DNA from: Sideroxydans sp.
GTDB lineage: Bacteria > Pseudomonadota > Gammaproteobacteria > Burkholderiales > Gallionellaceae
Direction: 5' to 3'
Assembly: GCA_027310725.1 (NCBI GenBank)
Contig: DAIDAG010000027.1
Span: forward strand, 26,057-90,056
DNA: 64,000 nucleotides
Positions 29,980-38,784 of this stretch are shown here, one piece after another. A program made the translations under genes and the position numbers. The notes under the pieces are model-generated. The model had not been told where the DNA came from, searched no databases, and saw only the letters and a list, made by a program, of their open reading frames with translations. The stretch's first letter is position 1. The number at the start of each line of letters is the position of its first letter.

Positions 29980-30082
29980 CCACAGAGATCACAGAGGACA
30001 CAGAGATGACTGCAGGAAAATATCCTTCCTTGGCTCAAATTAATGGAACTGTCCTTCTCTGCGATCTCTGCGTACTCTGTGG
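29980..30082. repeat. Inverted-repeat element between ftsY and ftsE
   Basis: The two ends, CCACAGAGATCACAGAGG... (from 29980) and ...TCTGCGTACTCTGTGG (to 30082), are imperfect inverted repeats of about 28 bases built from a CACAGAG unit repeated three times on each side. The element is about 103 bases, has no coding capacity and nearly fills the 138-base gap. This CCACAGAG palindrome type is a widespread small mobile or REP-like repeat; the family name cannot be given from sequence alone. Confidence 0.6.
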
Positions 30083-30100
30083 TCAGGCAGATTCTCAAAA

Positions 30101-30754
30101 ATGATCAAATTCAACCAGGTCTATAAACGCTATCCCGGCGGTCACGAAGCGCTGAAAAATCTCAGCTTCGATGTCGCCGAGGGCGAGATGGTGTATCTGA
30201 CCGGACACTCCGGTGCCGGCAAGAGCACGCTGCTCAAGCTCATTGCCGCCATTGAGCGCCCAAGCAGCGGCGGTGTGCTGGTTAAAGGACAGAACATCCG
30301 GTCCATCAAACCCGCCGCCATCCCGCACTTGCGCCGCAACATCGGGTTGATCTTCCAGGATCACAAATTGCTGTTCGACCGCAACGCCTTCGACAACGTG
30401 ATGCTGCCCCTGCAGATTTGCGGCTTCGACCATCGCGAAAGCGCCAAACGCGTTCGTGCAGCACTGGACAAGGTCGGACTGCTCGATCGCGAAAAAGCCA
30501 ATCCTGTCGCGCTCTCCGGCGGCGAGCAGCAGCGCCTATGCATCGCCCGCGCTATCGTGAATCGCCCGACCATCCTGCTGGCGGACGAACCCACGGGCAA
30601 TCTCGACACCGAATATTCGAACGAGATCATGAACATCTTCAAATCGTTCCATCAGGTCGGCGTCACACTGCTCATCTCCACCCACGACGAAAGCATCCTG
30701 CGCCAGTTCCCCGCGCGCGCCTTGCACCTCAAAAAGGGGGAGCTGCAAACATGA
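30101..30754 (+). CDS. ftsE: Cell division ATP-binding protein FtsE
   Basis: A 217-residue ABC ATPase with Walker [30 protein letters not shown] after it (typical FtsE Q-loop region), signature LSGGEQQRL and Walker [13 protein letters not shown]. With FtsX it forms the divisome complex that activates peptidoglycan hydrolases. It overlaps ftsX by 4 bases (ATGA). Confidence 0.97.
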   Translation: MIKFNQVYKRYPGGHEALKNLSFDVAEGEMVYLTGHSGAGKSTLLKLIAAIERPSSGGVLVKGQNIRSIKPAAIPHLRRNIGLIFQDHKLLFDRNAFDNVMLPLQICGFDHRESAKRVRAALDKVGLLDREKANPVALSGGEQQRLCIARAIVNRPTILLADEPTGNLDTEYSNEIMNIFKSFHQVGVTLLISTHDESILRQFPARALHLKKGELQT

Positions 30755-31656
30755 GAACGCTCAACGAACACCTGCGCGTGCTTCGCTTCACCCTGCGCCA
30801 CATGCTGCTCACTCCGAATGCTTCGCTGCTCAACATCCTCATCATCGGTATCGCCCTGAGCCTGCCGGTTGGCGGCTATGTGCTGCTAAAAAGCGTGCAG
30901 ACACTTGGCGCACAGATTGCCGGAACGCCGCAGATAAGCGTGTTTCTTGCTTCCGGCACCAGCGCCGGCGAGATCGATCATATCGGCGACCAACTCAGGC
31001 AACACGCCGGCATCAAACGTGTCGAATTCGTATCCCGGGATGCGGCTTTGAAAAAACTGCAGCAAAGCACCGGCTTGGCAGACGTGATCGGGGGACTGTC
31101 CCAGAACCCCTTGCCGGATGCATTTATCATCTACCCAAAGGACGGCAACGCGACGGCCCTGGAAACCTTGCGGGACGAATTGAAAACGTGGCAACACTTC
31201 GATCATGTACAGCTTGACTCCGCCTGGGTGCACAAACTGGAAGCCCTGCTGGATTTCGGGCGCATGGCAGTCGCCATACTTGCCGCATTATTGAGCTTCG
31301 CGCTGATCGCCATCACCTTCAATACCATCCGCTTGCAGATACTCACGCGACGTGAAGAGATCGAGGTGGCCAAGCTCATCGGCGCCACCGATGCCTTCAT
31401 CCGCCGCCCCTTCCTTTACTTCGGCCTCACCCAGGGATTGCTGGGCGGGATCACGGCGTGGCTGCTGGTTGCAGCCAGCCTGCAACTGCTCAACCACCAG
31501 ATCGGCACATTGGCACAGCTTTATGCCAGCGATTTCAGCCTGCGGCACCTCTCCCCGGTCGACAGCATAACCCTGCTCGGATTCTCTGCTTATCTGGGAT
31601 GGCTGGGAGCGTGGTTCTCGGTGTCGCAGCACCTGTGGCAGATCGAGCCTCGCTGA
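30751..31656 (+). CDS. ftsX: Cell division protein FtsX
   Basis: A 301-residue membrane protein starting at the ATG overlapping the ftsE stop. TM1 (about 27-48) is followed by the periplasmic domain (TPQISVFLASGTSAGEIDHIGDQL...), then three further TM segments with the cytoplasmic loop REEIEVAKLIGATDAFIRRPFLYFG, which is the FtsX signature. The frame is open upstream of 30751 but that part lies within ftsE. rpoH, which follows ftsX in many proteobacteria, is not next to it here. Confidence 0.95.
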   Translation: MRTLNEHLRVLRFTLRHMLLTPNASLLNILIIGIALSLPVGGYVLLKSVQTLGAQIAGTPQISVFLASGTSAGEIDHIGDQLRQHAGIKRVEFVSRDAALKKLQQSTGLADVIGGLSQNPLPDAFIIYPKDGNATALETLRDELKTWQHFDHVQLDSAWVHKLEALLDFGRMAVAILAALLSFALIAITFNTIRLQILTRREEIEVAKLIGATDAFIRRPFLYFGLTQGLLGGITAWLLVAASLQLLNHQIGTLAQLYASDFSLRHLSPVDSITLLGFSAYLGWLGAWFSVSQHLWQIEPR

Positions 31657-31804
31657 ACGGAACAGCCTGACTTTCACTATGGAGTACCAAGCCGCGCTGC
31701 CGAGCGCGGATTCCATTTGGATGTCTGCCTCAAAATCAGGTATCTTCCAGAAAATCAAGTATTGCACTCATAACAAAATCAGCAAGCTTGCAAGGGGGAG
31801 AAGC

Positions 31805-32260
31805 ATGGCATACATGGAATGGACGCGAGATCTGGAATCGGGAATTCCGGTCATTGATACGCAGCACAAACGGATCATTGAGTTCATCAACGAGTTACAT
31901 GAAGCATGCCAGACCCGGAGCGCCGACGAGACCAATCACGTGATGGAAGGGTTGCTCAACTACACGGTCACACACTTTGAATTTGAAGAAGCGCTGCAGG
32001 AAAAGGCCGGCTACCCTTTCCTCAAAGCGCATCGACGAATACATGAAGTATTCATGAAGAAAGTCGCCGAAATCAGGGCACGTTCCACCAAAGGAGAAGA
32101 CGTCGCGCCGGAATTGCTGAACCTGCTGAAAGGTTGGCTGGCAAGTCACATCAAAGGTGAAGACCGAGACTATGTCGAGTCAGTCAAGAAGATCACTGAC
32201 AGCGATGATCAAGAAGTTTCCGGCTGGCTGGACACCTTGCTGACCAGATTTTCCACCTGA
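31805..32260 (+). CDS. Bacteriohemerythrin
   Basis: A 151-residue single-domain hemerythrin with all seven di-iron ligands: His 21, His 57, Glu 61, His 76, His 80, His 115 and Asp 120. Residues 5-22 (EWTRDLESGIPVIDTQHK) form the usual N-terminal arm. An AGGGGGAG Shine-Dalgarno precedes the ATG; the frame is open upstream but without support. It binds O2 reversibly and may deliver or buffer it, or respond to NO. The tail after residue 130 is longer than in minimal bacteriohemerythrins. A GC-rich hairpin (CCGCGCT-GCCG-AGCGCGG, about 31691-31708) lies in the gap after ftsX. Confidence 0.92.
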   Translation: MAYMEWTRDLESGIPVIDTQHKRIIEFINELHEACQTRSADETNHVMEGLLNYTVTHFEFEEALQEKAGYPFLKAHRRIHEVFMKKVAEIRARSTKGEDVAPELLNLLKGWLASHIKGEDRDYVESVKKITDSDDQEVSGWLDTLLTRFST

Positions 32261-32312
32261 ACCGACACGGTTACGTAAAACTCGGCAACCACTCGCGGGT
32301 TCCGTTTTGCAT

Positions 32313-32771
32313 CTAGCGCTTTAATCGAGAGATGTTCACATACACGGCTTCTCCGGACTTCGCCTGAGTGATCGGCCCGGCTGCATCGGCTAGGGTGTTT
32401 TTCTCAAGCACCGCCATAAAGGCCGACCGTCCCTCGTACAGCATCGACTTCAAGCGGCACGTCGGACTTATCACACAATTATCTGTTTTCGGATTGAAAC
32501 ATTCCAGCAGATCCATATCTGGTTCTGTTTTCCTGACCACATCGCTCAACAGGATATCTTCGGCGGGACGTGCAAGCCTTATCCCGCCATTTTTGCCCCT
32601 GCTCGTAATGATGAACTCATGAATGCCCAAGTTGTGAACCACTTTGACCAGGTGATTGCGTGAAATATTGTAGTACTCGGTTATCTCGGTGATGGTAGCC
32701 GTAGCATCTGGTTTTGAAGCCAAGTACAAAAGCACACGTAATGAATAATCTGTGTAAATAGTCAGTTTCAC
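32313..32771 (-). CDS. nsrR: Rrf2-family NO-responsive repressor NsrR
   Basis: A 153-residue winged-helix regulator from the GTG at 32771, giving the standard start MKLTIYTDYSLRVLLYLA. The DNA-reading helix region is YNISRNHLVKVVHNLG. Three Cys (91, 99, 105) in CFNPKTDNCVISPTC have the C-x7-C-x5-C spacing of NsrR, which holds an NO-sensitive Fe-S cluster. It is divergent from the truncated hemoglobin gene, and a 23-base NsrR-type operator lies between them, so it likely represses the hemoglobin operon and itself until NO appears. Confidence 0.88.
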   Translation of the reverse strand: MKLTIYTDYSLRVLLYLASKPDATATITEITEYYNISRNHLVKVVHNLGIHEFIITSRGKNGGIRLARPAEDILLSDVVRKTEPDMDLLECFNPKTDNCVISPTCRLKSMLYEGRSAFMAVLEKNTLADAAGPITQAKSGEAVYVNISRLKR

Positions 32772-32827
32772 GATATCAATTTCCCGGCAGGTTGGTTTGT
32801 GCTTGACAAAGAATAACGCCCCCACAT

Positions 32828-32850
32828 AAGATGTATTTGGAATACATTTT
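32828..32850. promoter_or_regulatory. Predicted NsrR operator
   Basis: AAGATGTATTT (32828-32838), then one base, then GAATACATTTT (to 32850) forms the 11-1-11 palindrome of known NsrR sites (AAGATGYATTT-N-AAATRCATCTT); the right half matches at 9 of 11 positions. It lies 57 bases upstream of the nsrR GTG and 30 bases upstream of the hemoglobin promoter -35. Confidence 0.7.
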
Positions 32851-32879
32851 AGACGCTTTAGCGCTTAACTTCGCTCTAA

Positions 32880-32908
32880 TTGTTAAGAAAACGTTAAGAA
32901 TGTATACC
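32880..32908 (+). promoter_or_regulatory. Predicted sigma-70 promoter of the hemoglobin operon
   Basis: TTGTTA (32880-32885) and TATACC (32903-32908) are spaced by exactly 17 bases, about 80 bases upstream of the hemoglobin ATG. The NsrR-like operator lies just upstream rather than over it, so repression could be by a loop, a second weak site or occlusion of the divergent promoter. Confidence 0.5.
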
Positions 32909-32987
32909 ATTTTCGTTAAATGATGCAATTACTGTTTTGTTTTACTAGAACAACACAGGTTATCAAAAATCTAAAGGGAGAGAGATT

Positions 32988-33353
32988 ATGAGCAGTTTGT
33001 ATGAAAAAATCGGCGGTGAGGGTGCGGTCAATGCGGCAGTGGATATTTTCTATCGTAAAGTACTGAAGGATGATCGTATCAAACGTTTCTTTGACGGCGT
33101 CGACATGGATAAACAAGCTTCCAAACAAAAAGCGTTCCTGACGATGGCTTTCGGTGGTCCGCACAATTACACCGGCGAAGACATGCGGAAAGGCCATGCG
33201 CATCTGGTCAAGCAAGGCCTGAACGACTCGCATTTCGATGCAGTCATGGAAAACCTTGGCGCCACACTGATGGAGCTCAACGTTCCCGGCGAGCTCATTG
33301 CCCAAGCCGCTGCGATTGCCGAAAGCACTCGCAATGACGTTCTAGGCAAATAG
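32988..33353 (+). CDS. glbN: Group I truncated hemoglobin
   Basis: A 121-residue 2-over-2 globin. The opening SLYEKIGGEGAVNAAVDIFYRKVL gives the AB region with Tyr 22 at the distal B10 site, FFDGVDM is the CD region, and His 70 in MRKGHAHLVKQGL is the expected proximal F8 ligand. GGPHNYTG matches the glycine-rich EF turn. A strong SD (AAGGGAGAGAG) precedes the ATG. It is followed after 14 bases by its likely reductase. Group I members act as NO dioxygenases or O2 carriers; with NsrR next door NO detoxification is the favoured role. Confidence 0.93.
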   Translation: MSSLYEKIGGEGAVNAAVDIFYRKVLKDDRIKRFFDGVDMDKQASKQKAFLTMAFGGPHNYTGEDMRKGHAHLVKQGLNDSHFDAVMENLGATLMELNVPGELIAQAAAIAESTRNDVLGK

Positions 33354-33367
33354 TCGGCAATCACATC

Positions 33368-34357
33368 ATGTCCAGCATCACTTATGGAGGGCAGTCATAC
33401 CAGTGCAAAGAGCATGAAACCGTGCTCGACTGCTTGACTGCCCATGATGTGACCATCCCGTCTTCGTGTCATGCAGGACTGTGCCAGACCTGCTTGATGC
33501 AAGCCGTCAAGGGAGCCGTACCCGCGAATGCTCAAGCCGGGTTAAAGCCCACACTTGCGGCACAGAATTATTTTTTGGCCTGCGCCTGCCACCCCGAGGA
33601 TGATATGGAGGTGATGCTCCCGCAGAGCGGGATTGAGAAGCTTACCGCCACTGTCACTGCGATCGATGCTCTCAATACAGAGATAGTAAGCGTGCAACTG
33701 CGCCCCGAAACCAGTCTGACATACAAAGCCGGTCAGTTCATCAATCTGTACAAAGACTCCACTACTGTGCGTTCATATTCCCTGGCCAGCGTACCGGAAA
33801 TTGACGAACATCTTCTGCTGCACGTCAGACGACTCCCCAACGGACAGGTCAGCCACTGGATACACCAAGCCCTGAAGATCGGGGATAGTGTAGAAATATC
33901 GGATGCCACAGGCGATTGTTTTTATACCGCGACAGATCTCGATCAAAGCTTGCTGCTGATCGGAACCGGGTCCGGGCTGGCTCCCTTATACGGGATCATT
34001 CGGGATGCACTTGCACAAGGACACCGCGGGACTATCAAGCTGTATCACGGCAGCAAAGCTGTCGAATCGCTTTACCTGTCCAAGGAGCTGGAATCCCTGT
34101 CCGGGCAGCACGGCAATTTCGTTTACCAGCCCTGCGTTTCGGGAAGCACCGTACCGCGCGGCTTTGCTTCCGGCAGAGCACATGACGTTGCTATCAAGGA
34201 AAATCCGGATCTTTCCGGCTGGCGCATCTTTCTGTGCGGCCATCCCGAGATGGTCTCGTCCGGGAAAAAACTCGCTTTTTTTGCCGGCGCCTCCATGCGC
34301 GACATCTACTCAGACCCTTTTTTGATTATGGATAAAAATCCCGCCACAGTTTGTTGA
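33368..34357 (+). CDS. 2Fe-2S ferredoxin / FAD / NAD(P)H oxidoreductase
   Basis: A 329-residue fusion. Residues 1-85 form a plant-type [2Fe-2S] ferredoxin with Cys 34, 39 and 42 (CHAGLCQTC) and a fourth Cys at 72. Residues about 95-195 form an FAD domain with RSYSLAS. Residues about 200-320 form an NAD(P)H domain with LLIGTGSGLAPLYGII. The layout is that of phenol hydroxylase / methane monooxygenase reductases and of FNR-like partners of globins. Placed directly after the truncated hemoglobin, it probably re-reduces the heme, so the pair does in two proteins what flavohemoglobin does in one. The pairing is inferred from position. Confidence 0.88.
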   Translation: MSSITYGGQSYQCKEHETVLDCLTAHDVTIPSSCHAGLCQTCLMQAVKGAVPANAQAGLKPTLAAQNYFLACACHPEDDMEVMLPQSGIEKLTATVTAIDALNTEIVSVQLRPETSLTYKAGQFINLYKDSTTVRSYSLASVPEIDEHLLLHVRRLPNGQVSHWIHQALKIGDSVEISDATGDCFYTATDLDQSLLLIGTGSGLAPLYGIIRDALAQGHRGTIKLYHGSKAVESLYLSKELESLSGQHGNFVYQPCVSGSTVPRGFASGRAHDVAIKENPDLSGWRIFLCGHPEMVSSGKKLAFFAGASMRDIYSDPFLIMDKNPATVC

Positions 34358-34460
34358 AAGTGACTTCAAGGCTTCCCCTTTGGGGCAACTTTGGATACTC
34401 TCCGGTCTTGGCCACGGCTGAAAATCCATACTGACTGAATTTGACTAGAAAGGTTGAAAT

Positions 34461-34646
34461 ATGAATTCCAAGACACGCACGCTCGTTATTGCAATTATTG
34501 CTTCAGTCATCCTGTGGTTGCTGGGTGGGTTTGTATTCGGCAAATCGATTGGAATGGTATTCGTGATTATCGGCATCACCCTCGTTGGACTGGCTGCGGG
34601 CAACATCATGAACTCCCCCGAGCCAGTGCAAAAAGAGACGCCCTGA
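34461..34646 (+). CDS. Small two-TM membrane protein, unknown
   Basis: A 61-residue protein. A short basic start (MNSKTRT) is followed by two hydrophobic helices (about 8-26 and 31-48) separated by a Gly-Lys turn (FVFGKSIG) and a charged tail ending VQKETP. AAAGG lies 7 bases before the ATG. It is not recognised as a named family. It lies alone between the hemoglobin operon and a very strong terminator. Confidence 0.6.
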   Translation: MNSKTRTLVIAIIASVILWLLGGFVFGKSIGMVFVIIGITLVGLAAGNIMNSPEPVQKETP

Positions 34647-34689
34647 CCAACTCGCTCCGAGCCCGGAAAACGAAGCACGGCATCGCAAC

Positions 34690-34730
34690 AAACGAAAGAG
34701 CCACATTCCATGAATGTGGCTCTTTCGTTT
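34690..34730. terminator. Strong bidirectional-looking terminator hairpin
   Basis: A perfect 18-bp inverted repeat (34690-34707 with 34713-34730, loop CCATG) reading AAACGAAAGAGCCACATT on the left. The stem ends in T on the right and A on the left, so it could end transcripts from both sides: the small membrane gene on plus and the CZB gene on minus. Confidence 0.75.
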
Positions 34731-34811
34731 GAGGAAATGCGCCCTCGAAGTACTCAAAAACAGATAAGCTGCAAACACACCTCCAGCCTGGGAAGCTTCC
34801 CTATCCTCCCG

Positions 34812-35246
34812 CTATTCCGACTCCTGCAGATGTTTGTTCAGTTCCGTCAGATCCTGAATCACATCGCGGGATGCACGCGCGTACTCATTCTTCAGTAATG
34901 CATTTGAACCAGCGCTATCGTTTTCCTGCGCTTTCTTGACCACGGAACCCGCCACAAAGTGGAAATTAGCATGATCAGCACGCAATTTATGGAAGCCTTC
35001 ATCGTTATGAAAATAATTCAATGCGGGTCCATGTATCCACTTGCCCAAAACGCATTGGTCATCACGGCAAATAACCATGGGGTCCAATTGCTCTTTGGAT
35101 GTTCCATCCAGATAGCTCTGCAATCGGCCCTTCCACTTCATGTGCGCGTCGATGCATTCGGTAATATTGACCTCGGAACGAATGGTCTCGCGGATTTTCG
35201 CCGCATTGCCGTCGTCGCTCCCGAATAATCTTGAAAAAAAGCCCAT
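34812..35246 (-). CDS. CZB (chemoreceptor zinc-binding) domain protein, stand-alone
   Basis: A 144-residue soluble protein. It carries the CZB zinc ligands His 35 (DAHMKWKGRL), Cys 65 (QCVLGKWIHG), His 92 and His 96 (DHANFH). CZB domains sense zinc and hypochlorite or other oxidants and are found in chemoreceptors and diguanylate cyclases. Here the domain stands alone after a short N-terminal stretch (MGFFSRLFGSDDGN) that resembles a membrane-proximal or partner-binding helix. A chemoreceptor with its own CZB domain lies 2 kb away. Confidence 0.85.
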   Translation of the reverse strand: MGFFSRLFGSDDGNAAKIRETIRSEVNITECIDAHMKWKGRLQSYLDGTSKEQLDPMVICRDDQCVLGKWIHGPALNYFHNDEGFHKLRADHANFHFVAGSVVKKAQENDSAGSNALLKNEYARASRDVIQDLTELNKHLQESE

Positions 35247-35298
35247 GCTTTATTCCCCCATACGTTGAGCGACAAATACAGACCATCCCGCAAGTAAT

Positions 35299-35328
35299 GT
35301 TATAACCAAGCTTGGTCAGACAAGTCAA
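35299..35328 (-). promoter_or_regulatory. Predicted promoter of the CZB gene with palindromic spacer
   Basis: On the minus strand TTGACT (35323-35328) and TATAAC (35299-35304) are separated by 18 bases. The spacer holds the perfect 12-base palindrome ACCAAGCTTGGT (35305-35316) adjoining the -10 box. A dyad in this position is a likely operator. Confidence 0.55.
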
Positions 35329-35352
35329 TGTATATTTAACCGGCTTACGACA

Positions 35353-36699
35353 TCAACGCCCCGCCACCATCATATTCTCGATCAGCACCGAACCGCATTG
35401 GCGCGAGCCCTGCACCAGAACGTCATTGCCGACGGCGACGACATGTTTGTACATGTCCTTGAGGTTGCCGGCGATGGTGATCTCTTCAACCGGATACTGT
35501 ATCTCGCCGTGCTCGACCCAGAAACCCGCCGCCCCGCGGGAATAGTCGCCGGTCACCGGATTCACGCCGTGTCCGAGCAATTCGGTGACCAGCAGGCCGC
35601 GCTGCATCCTGCGCAGCAGTCCGTTAAAGTCCAGATCACCCGGCTGCACGATGAGGTTGTGCGTGCCGCCAGCGTTACCGGTGGTCTGCATGCCCAGCTT
35701 GCGTGCGGAATAACTGCCGAGGAAGTAGCCGCGCAGCACGCCTTCCTCCACCACCGCACGGCGGCGGGTGCGGACGCCTTCATCGTCAAAGACGCTGCTG
35801 GCGAGGCCGCGCCGGATGTCCGGCACGTCGTCGATGCGAATGTTTCGGGAAAAAACGGGCTTATCGAGTTGGTCCAGCAGGAAGGAAGATTTGCGATACA
35901 GGCTGCCACCGCTCACCGCGCCAACGAAATGACCGAACAGGCCGCCGGCCACCGGCGCCTCAAATAAGACGGGGCACTGCATGGTGTCAAGCTTGCGCGC
36001 GTTCAGGCGGCGCACAGTGCGCTCGGCGGCGATACGGCCGATCTCTTCGACTTTCAATATCTCGCGTGCATCGCGTGCAGACCCATACCAGTAATCGCGC
36101 TGCATGCCGTCGCCCTTGCCGGCGATCACCGAGCAACTGACGCTGTGGCGCGAACTGGGGTAGCCTCCGATGAAACCCAGGCTGTTCGCCTGCACAAAGA
36201 GCCCTTCGCTCACGTTGACGGTCGCACCCTCGGAGTTGTTGATGCGCTTGTCGGTACGGAACGCAGCCTGTTCGCACTCGCTCGCCAGTTCGATGGCCTG
36301 TTCCACGTTCAATGTCCAAGGGTGATACAAGTCGAGATCGGGGAATTCGGTGGCAAGCTGGTCGGCATCCGGCAATCCGGCGCAGTCATCTTCCGCGGTG
36401 TAGCGTGCGATATTGAGCGCGGCATCGACCGTATCGCGCACGGCCTGCCTGGAAAAATCCGAGGTGCTGGCATTGCCGCGCCGCTGGCCGATGTAGACGC
36501 TGATGCTCATGCCTTTGTCGCGGTTGTATTCGATCGTTTCGACTTTCCCCTGCCGCACCGTGACGGTCTGCCCGAAGCCTTCCGAGACTTCCGCCGCACT
36601 GGCCGAAGCCCCCTGTTGCCGGGCATAGAGGACGATATCGGATACGAGTTGTTTCAGGTTGTCACGGTCACGCGGTGCATTTAAAGCAGTGGAGTTCAT
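35353..36699 (-). CDS. pmbA: Metalloprotease PmbA / TldE
   Basis: A 448-residue protein starting at the ATG at 36699 (MNSTALNAPRDRDN). The family segments YNRDKGMSISVYIGQRRGNASTSDFS, SLYRKSSFLLDQLDKPVFS, GGTHNLIVQPGDLDF and GAAGFWVEHGEIQYPVEEITIAGNLKDM are clear. PmbA (TldE) pairs with TldD, which carries the zinc HExxH motif, to trim peptides such as microcin B17 precursor. tldD is not in the window. The frame continues about 340 bases upstream into darP, but that part is antisense to it. Confidence 0.95.
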   Translation of the reverse strand: MNSTALNAPRDRDNLKQLVSDIVLYARQQGASASAAEVSEGFGQTVTVRQGKVETIEYNRDKGMSISVYIGQRRGNASTSDFSRQAVRDTVDAALNIARYTAEDDCAGLPDADQLATEFPDLDLYHPWTLNVEQAIELASECEQAAFRTDKRINNSEGATVNVSEGLFVQANSLGFIGGYPSSRHSVSCSVIAGKGDGMQRDYWYGSARDAREILKVEEIGRIAAERTVRRLNARKLDTMQCPVLFEAPVAGGLFGHFVGAVSGGSLYRKSSFLLDQLDKPVFSRNIRIDDVPDIRRGLASSVFDDEGVRTRRRAVVEEGVLRGYFLGSYSARKLGMQTTGNAGGTHNLIVQPGDLDFNGLLRRMQRGLLVTELLGHGVNPVTGDYSRGAAGFWVEHGEIQYPVEEITIAGNLKDMYKHVVAVGNDVLVQGSRQCGSVLIENMMVAGR

Positions 36700-36766
36700 A
36701 AAATTCAGGCAGCCAGTTCGTCGGGAGGCGCTATCATAGCAACATCCGTTGATTCTTACCGACCCC

Positions 36767-37288
36767 ATGAGCACGCGCCAACAACACAATGACGAGCTGG
36801 AAGAAGAACTTCCGCCCAGCAAGACCAAGATCAAGAAGCAGATGCTCGAATTGCAGGACCTCGGCAAGACGCTGACCGGACTGCCCAAAGAGAAGCTGCT
36901 CGAACTGAGCTTGCCGGAAAACCTTCTGGAAGCAATCATCGAATACAAACGCATGACCAAATTCGGCGCGCTGAACCGCCAACTGCAATACATCGGCCGG
37001 TTGATGAGGGATGTGGAACCCGCGCCTATCCTCGCCAAACTGGATGCCTGGAACGGCGTATCGCGGCAACATACCGCATGGTTGCATCAGGTCGAGCACT
37101 GGCGCGACCGCCTGCTGGAGCATCCGGATGCGCTCACCGAATTCCTTGCCGCACATCCCGACGCCGATGCACAGCATCTGCGCACATTGATTCGAAATGC
37201 TCAAAAAGAAAAGGAGGCCCTGAAGCCTCCCAAGAGCTATCGCGAACTCTTTCAGGTACTGCGAGACATCATTCCCGAACCGGCATAA
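36767..37288 (+). CDS. darP: Ribosome biogenesis factor DarP (YjgA, DUF615)
   Basis: A 173-residue helical, highly charged protein. The start at 36767 (ATGAGCACG) is preferred to an upstream TTG. SKTKIKKQMLELQDLGKTL and LPENLLEAI...RQLQYIGRLMR are the DUF615 signatures. DarP binds late 50S precursors and helps maturation of the peptidyl transferase centre. It is divergent from pmbA, a gene order conserved across proteobacteria. Confidence 0.93.
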   Translation: MSTRQQHNDELEEELPPSKTKIKKQMLELQDLGKTLTGLPKEKLLELSLPENLLEAIIEYKRMTKFGALNRQLQYIGRLMRDVEPAPILAKLDAWNGVSRQHTAWLHQVEHWRDRLLEHPDALTEFLAAHPDADAQHLRTLIRNAQKEKEALKPPKSYRELFQVLRDIIPEPA

Positions 37289-37314
37289 ATCCGGTCCGAC
37301 AACGCACAGGCTGC

Positions 37315-38784
37315 CTACGCACGCTTGAGCATGTGCGGGTGTTTCTCCTCGACGATCTTGTCCAGACACTGCATCACAGTGATACTGGCTTCTTCGGCAG
37401 AGTTCATGGCGCCGAGTATCCTGTCCTGGATAGTCACGTCGTTCTCCCACTTCTGTCCCATTAGCGCCACCGCCGTGTGCACGGAATCGTGCACCTTTGC
37501 GTGAGGGGCAAGCAGTTGCCTGAACGCGGGCGTATCGCCGAATACCGCCTTTCCCGCCCCATCGTACCACTTGCCGAGACGGCAATCGTTATGATCGACC
37601 GCCACGGCTTTTCTGAATTCTTCATTATCCCTGTTGCCGATCAAGACATAGGATCGCTGCTTGTAAACAACGTGATCGACCTTGACCAGCGAAGCAAAAC
37701 TGAGGTCCTGTGCATAACGCGCACCGTTCAGGGTTGTGACCGCAGACTCGTAAAAGTGCCCGAACTTTTGTTCCAGCTGCCCGATGACTCCTTGCGAAGA
37801 ATTGGCGATCTCGCGCATTTCTTCCGAATCCACCAGCATCTTGGCAGCCTCGCCCTGCAACATCTGCATGATGCGTCCGATGGATTCGGATGCGTTCTTC
37901 GTATTTTCGGCCAGCTTGCGCACTTCGTCCGCCACCACCGCAAAACCCCGCCCGGCCTCGCCCGCCCTGGCCGCCTCGATAGCAGCGTTCAATGCCAGCA
38001 GATTGGTCTGGTCGGCAATGGAATTGATCAGGCCGACCGCCTTGTTGATCTCGGAACTGCGCGCGTTCAGCTCGGTGATCGACTTGTTGGCATGGTTCAC
38101 CCGCTCGACGATGCCGGACAAGCGCTGCACCACCTCGCTCACCGAAGTTCGGCTCTCATCCGCATCTTCACGGGTGCGCTTTGAAAGCTTCGCCAGCTGT
38201 TCCATGTTATCGGTGATCACGCGCAAATCTTGCTGGCTGGACACCAGGTTCTTCAACAGATTATTGGTATTGAGTTCATGCGCCTGAGACAGGAGCCGCG
38301 ACCGCATCGCGCTCTGCTTTTGCTCCGACATCCCCTCCAGCAGGACATTCTGGTTCTCCAGACCTTTCTTGAACCCGCCACGCAACCCGCCATGTACGGA
38401 TTCGCGATAGAACTTGCCGGCCAGATTGGAGCGGAAGCTGGTTTCCTGCTCCCGGAAAAAAGTATTCAGCTGATCCAGCATATCGTTCACGCTCCAGCAC
38501 AACAGGCTGAGCTCGTCGCGGCTTTCCGCGATTCCGGTCACACGACTGTTGAACCTGCCCTGGGCGACTTCATCGACGACATTCTTCAATTTCGAAACAG
38601 GCGTCATCCATTGCCTTACCAGCCATTGCCCCCAGGCCGAAACCGCAAAGCTGATCACCAGAAAAGTGACCATGAATATATCCACGCCATGCAAAGCGAA
38701 ACTGGTCAGGATGATCGCCAGCGTACCGGCGGAAAACGACCAAAGCAGCAGGGAAAATCTAAATTGCAAGGACGAGTTCATCAT
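37315..38784 (-). CDS. Methyl-accepting chemotaxis protein with C-terminal CZB domain
   Basis: About 489 residues from the ATG at 38784, which has AAAGGA upstream. Two TM helices (about residues 6-28 and 32-52) lie with almost no periplasmic loop, so there is no outside sensor. A HAMP-like region follows, then the signalling domain with the hairpin tip [38 protein letters not shown]. The last 120 residues form a CZB domain ([27 protein letters not shown]). The layout without input domain matches the membrane half of Aer. It overlaps the PAS gene upstream by 26 bases. Confidence 0.92.
   Translation of the reverse strand: MMNSSLQFRFSLLLWSFSAGTLAIILTSFALHGVDIFMVTFLVISFAVSAWGQWLVRQWMTPVSKLKNVVDEVAQGRFNSRVTGIAESRDELSLLCWSVNDMLDQLNTFFREQETSFRSNLAGKFYRESVHGGLRGGFKKGLENQNVLLEGMSEQKQSAMRSRLLSQAHELNTNNLLKNLVSSQQDLRVITDNMEQLAKLSKRTREDADESRTSVSEVVQRLSGIVERVNHANKSITELNARSSEINKAVGLINSIADQTNLLALNAAIEAARAGEAGRGFAVVADEVRKLAENTKNASESIGRIMQMLQGEAAKMLVDSEEMREIANSSQGVIGQLEQKFGHFYESAVTTLNGARYAQDLSFASLVKVDHVVYKQRSYVLIGNRDNEEFRKAVAVDHNDCRLGKWYDGAGKAVFGDTPAFRQLLAPHAKVHDSVHTAVALMGQKWENDVTIQDRILGAMNSAEEASITVMQCLDKIVEEKHPHMLKRA

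Noticed and set aside
36700..37038. N-terminal extension of pmbA to 37038
   Set aside because: It lies antisense to darP, is Ser/Leu-rich without family similarity, and the PmbA family begins at the ATG at 36699.
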